Of a stretch of DNA of 8,730 bases, positions 6,559-8,730 are shown piece after piece. The position numbers and the translations under genes were made by a program. Origin of the DNA: Alphaproteobacteria bacterium (GTDB lineage Bacteria; Pseudomonadota; Alphaproteobacteria; RS24); the NCBI GenBank assembly GCA_009920875.1, contig RFZE01000059.1, forward strand, positions 1 to 8,730. The letters run 5' to 3'. The notes below the pieces were generated by a model. It saw nothing but the letters and a program-made list of their open reading frames with translations, was not told the DNA's origin and made no database searches. Position 1 is the stretch's first letter; each line of letters starts with the position of its first letter.

Positions 6559-7347
6559 ATGAGCGAGAGCAAGGCGAAAGAAGCGACGCGCCGCCAGAGA
6601 GTGGCTGAAAGTCTGAAAACCAGGCGTTTTCCCGTTCGGCGCATCATGCCGAATATGGTGACCTTGCTGGCACTTTGTCTCGGATTGACAGCGGTGCGGC
6701 AGGGGCTGGAAGGACGCTTTGAACTGGCCGTCATGTGTATTGTCATTGCCGGTTTTCTAGATGCGTTTGACGGGCGGCTGGCGCGGCTTTTGAAAGCGGA
6801 AAGCCCGCTTGGTGCGCAACTCGACTCGCTGACCGATTTCGTCAATTTCGGCATTGCGCCGGTCTTGCTGGTTTATCTTTGGGCCTTGCAATCGACCGGT
6901 CGCCTCGGTTGGGCGATTATTCTGGTTTATTCCGTGTGCTGTGCGCTGCGTTTGGCGCGCTTCAATGTCGATATGGAAGAAGCCGACCGCCCGGCATGGA
7001 AAACCAGATATTTTATCGGTGTGCCCTCACCCTCGGCCGGTGGGTTGGTGATGCTGCCGATTTATCTGCAAGTGGCTGACCTAATTGACCTGGCGGCATA
7101 TCCGTCGATTATTCTCGCCAATACAATCATTGTCGGCTTGCTGATGGTCTCTACCTTGCCAACCTTTTCAGGCAAGGGTCTGACCCATATTCGCCGCGAT
7201 TTGGTGCTGCCGCTTATGCTGTTTATCGGCTCCATGGCGGTGATGTTGTTCACCTTTCCATGGCTTACCCTGACGGCGATGAGCATTGCCTATTACGCCG
7301 TGCTCCCGATTAGCGCTTATACTTATTGGCGTTTGAAACAGGGCTGA
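6559..7347 (+). CDS. pssA: CDP-diacylglycerol--serine O-phosphatidyltransferase (phosphatidylserine synthase)
   Basis: Integral inner-membrane enzyme (EC 2.7.8.8) joining serine to CDP-diacylglycerol to give phosphatidylserine, the substrate of the psd product. The 262-aa protein has a basic N-terminus (1-28) and then about eight hydrophobic segments. The CDP-alcohol phosphotransferase signature is complete: D71-G72, A75-R76, G85, D89 and D93 with exact family spacing, and D68 completes the DxxDG start (bases 6760-6837). The basic loop THIRRD (209-214) lies between later helices. The ATG follows the psd TAG with no gap and no Shine-Dalgarno sequence is evident, so translation probably depends on reinitiation by ribosomes finishing psd. 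Other CDP-alcohol transferases such as PgsA share the motif, but pairing with psd and the long membrane-rich C-terminal part favour PssA of the type II, membrane-bound class. Confidence 0.94.
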   Translation: MSESKAKEATRRQRVAESLKTRRFPVRRIMPNMVTLLALCLGLTAVRQGLEGRFELAVMCIVIAGFLDAFDGRLARLLKAESPLGAQLDSLTDFVNFGIAPVLLVYLWALQSTGRLGWAIILVYSVCCALRLARFNVDMEEADRPAWKTRYFIGVPSPSAGGLVMLPIYLQVADLIDLAAYPSIILANTIIVGLLMVSTLPTFSGKGLTHIRRDLVLPLMLFIGSMAVMLFTFPWLTLTAMSIAYYAVLPISAYTYWRLKQG

Positions 7348-7357
7348 TTATTCAGCC
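7342..7357. terminator. Small perfect hairpin at the pssA/RND convergence, possible bidirectional terminator
   Basis: GGCTGA (7342-7347) and TCAGCC (7352-7357) form a perfect six-base-pair stem with a TTAT loop. The left arm contains the pssA stop codon TGA. It lies between two convergent genes only 17 bases apart, where a shared terminator would be expected. Neither side has a proper T-run after the stem, so intrinsic termination would be weak; Rho-dependent termination or read-through is equally plausible. Confidence 0.38.
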
Positions 7358-7364
7358 AATCTCA

Positions 7365-8730
7365 TTACTCAGCAGGCGAGTCATTGCCGCGCATAGCGTC
7401 GTGCAAATGTGACGAGCCGCGCAGGCCGGCAAAACGCCCGCGCAGATAATCCGGCAAATGCAACATGACAGGCACCAGAATAAGTGTCAGCAGCGTTGAA
7501 AAGCCAAGCCCGAAAATAATCGCTGTCGATAGCTGCACCCACCATGCGGCTGTTGGTTCACCAAATTCAATCGAGCGGTCAATAACATTTATCGAGGCTT
7601 GAATGGCCATTGGGAATAGGCCAATCATGGTTGTGACGGTGGTGAGCAAAATCGGCCGTAAACGCTGTCCTGCGGTTTTTAAAATCACGTCAACTTTGTC
7701 CATTCCGGTGGCCAGCAAGCGCTGATATGTATCAATCAGCACAATGGAATTATTCACGACGATACCGGCCAAAGCGACAACGCCGGTGCCGGTCATAATC
7801 ACCGAAAACACCTGACCCGTTACAATCATGCCGAGCAGCACGCCGATTGTAGACAGCACAACGGTCGACAATGTCAGCATGGTGCAGTAGAGGCTGTTGA
7901 ACTGCATCAGCAAAATAATGAACATCAGCATGAGCGAGGCAATCATGGCGCGGCCAAGGAAAGCCGCCGCTTCTTCGGCTTCTTCATTGGCCCCGCGCAA
8001 TCGCCATTTCACGCCAGATGGCAAGAAGTCTTGCTGCGCCATCCATTGTTTGAAGTCATTTTCCAAATCGGTCGCCAAATATTCCGAACCGGTTTCCGGG
8101 TTTACCGCCATAGCCGCCTGTATTTGAATCACACGCTGGCCGTCTGTGCGGCTAATGGCGTCGCGCCTTTCGCTCGGCTCGCGTTTGACGAAATTGGTAA
8201 TCGGCACATTGCCGGCCGGGGTCAGCACACGTAATTGGTCAAGCCTGTCAAAGGAGCGTGCGCCATAGGGATAGCGCGCGCGAATTTCAATTTCATCGTC
8301 GCTATCATCGGGGCGATAATGGCCAATGAGTATGCCATTGGTTACCAATTGGATAACATTACCGACGGTGACGATATCGGCTTGAAAGCGACCGGCAGCC
8401 TCGCGGTCGACACTCAAATTCCATTCAATGCCGGGGAGTGGGAGCGTGTTTTCGACATCAATATAGAGGTCGTCACGGCTTTGCATATATTGCGTCATCA
8501 TGGAAGTGACGGTGGTCAGTTCGTTCAAATTTTGACCGCTCACTTCAATTTCAATGCCCTTGCCTTGCGGTGGGCCTTGTTCGCGTTCTTTAATTTCCAC
8601 TTCAATACCGGCAAAGCGTTCGGCGCGTTCATTTATCACGCGGACAATCTGCGAGGCGGGAACGCGCGTTGAGAAATGGGTGAACTCAACGCGGATGATG
8701 CCAATCGTGTCAGCCGGAATACGCCCATCA
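7365..8730 (-). CDS. RND-family efflux transporter permease, C-terminal 454 residues (5' end beyond the right edge)
   Basis: Proton-driven inner-membrane pump subunit of the AcrB-like superfamily, which normally works with a periplasmic adaptor and an outer-membrane channel. The frame stays open to base 8730, so GTG 8639 is an internal valine and not the start. Such permeases are usually a little over 1000 aa, so somewhat more than half is missing. Numbering from the window edge, residues 1-240 are the periplasmic porter and docking part, with GPPQGKGIEIEVSG (52-65) and ANEEAEEAAAF (247-257). Residues about 260-425 give TM8-TM12. TM10 reads GIVVNNSIVLID (bases 7734-7769), where E. coli AcrB has the relay lysine K940. 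TM11 keeps RLRPILLT, including the equivalents of R971 and T978. The TM11-TM12 loop has EFGEPTAAWWVQL. The tail is short and polar, ending SPAE. Substrate is unknown. The TAA stop is 17 bases from convergent pssA. Confidence 0.93.
   Translation of the reverse strand, partial: DGRIPADTIGIIRVEFTHFSTRVPASQIVRVINERAERFAGIEVEIKEREQGPPQGKGIEIEVSGQNLNELTTVTSMMTQYMQSRDDLYIDVENTLPLPGIEWNLSVDREAAGRFQADIVTVGNVIQLVTNGILIGHYRPDDSDDEIEIRARYPYGARSFDRLDQLRVLTPAGNVPITNFVKREPSERRDAISRTDGQRVIQIQAAMAVNPETGSEYLATDLENDFKQWMAQQDFLPSGVKWRLRGANEEAEEAAAFLGRAMIASLMLMFIILLMQFNSLYCTMLTLSTVVLSTIGVLLGMIVTGQVFSVIMTGTGVVALAGIVVNNSIVLIDTYQRLLATGMDKVDVILKTAGQRLRPILLTTVTTMIGLFPMAIQASINVIDRSIEFGEPTAAWWVQLSTAIIFGLGFSTLLTLILVPVMLHLPDYLRGRFAGLRGSSHLHDAMRGNDSPAE

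Noticed and set aside
8637..8639. GTG at 8639 as the start of a 424-aa RND-like protein
   Set aside because: The frame continues without a stop to base 8730 and the upstream residues match the RND porter domain, so the gene is cut by the window and is not a short stand-alone protein.
8235..8672. Plus-strand open frame of 145 codons near the right edge
   Set aside because: Opposite the RND permease, whose frame is continuous and conserved through this whole stretch.
1..8730. Mobile elements, CRISPR arrays, tRNA or rRNA genes, toxin-antitoxin or defence systems
   Set aside because: Nearly every base is covered by recognisable metabolic or transport genes and the few spacers are short; I saw no direct repeat array, long inverted repeat, tRNA-like fold or transposase motif.

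Overview
The window reads as an ordinary, densely packed chromosomal stretch from a moderately GC-rich Gram-negative bacterium, most likely an alphaproteobacterium. The reasons are a short (about 450 aa) glutamyl-tRNA synthetase with a degenerate KMSKS loop, a short pyruvoyl-dependent phosphatidylserine decarboxylase followed at once by a multi-pass PssA, and an RND pump permease with the NN motif in TM10. The taxonomic call is inference from protein types and gene pairing; there is no rRNA or other phylogenetic marker here.

Layout. Positions 1-1117 (minus strand) hold a two-gene unit read right to left: a crotonase-fold protein (enoyl-CoA hydratase/isomerase family), then an NADP-dependent MDR oxidoreductase of the CurA/prostaglandin-reductase type that runs off the left edge. 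A 106-bp divergent spacer (1118-1223) separates it from a plus-strand run of five genes: nadE, gltX, cimA, psd and pssA (1224-7347). Their gaps are 15, 3, 13 and 0 bases, so they probably form one transcription unit. A small perfect hairpin overlaps the pssA stop codon. From 7365 to the right edge the minus strand carries the C-terminal half of an RND efflux permease, convergent with pssA.

How the genes fit together. The plus-strand unit is housekeeping: NAD synthesis, tRNA glutamylation, pyruvate-derived isoleucine precursor synthesis, and the two-step PssA then Psd route to phosphatidylethanolamine. The minus-strand pair suggests acyl-CoA or enone metabolism, with substrate unknown. The RND gene belongs to a separate unit.

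I found no mobile element, CRISPR array, RNA gene, phage or defence gene, and no convincing sign of a new multi-gene system. The best leads are at single-protein level: a crotonase lacking both canonical catalytic glutamates, a GluRS with HVGN and ALSKR signatures that may be a tRNA-Gln-type paralogue, an RND permease without the TM10 lysine, and two exact stop-start abutments.
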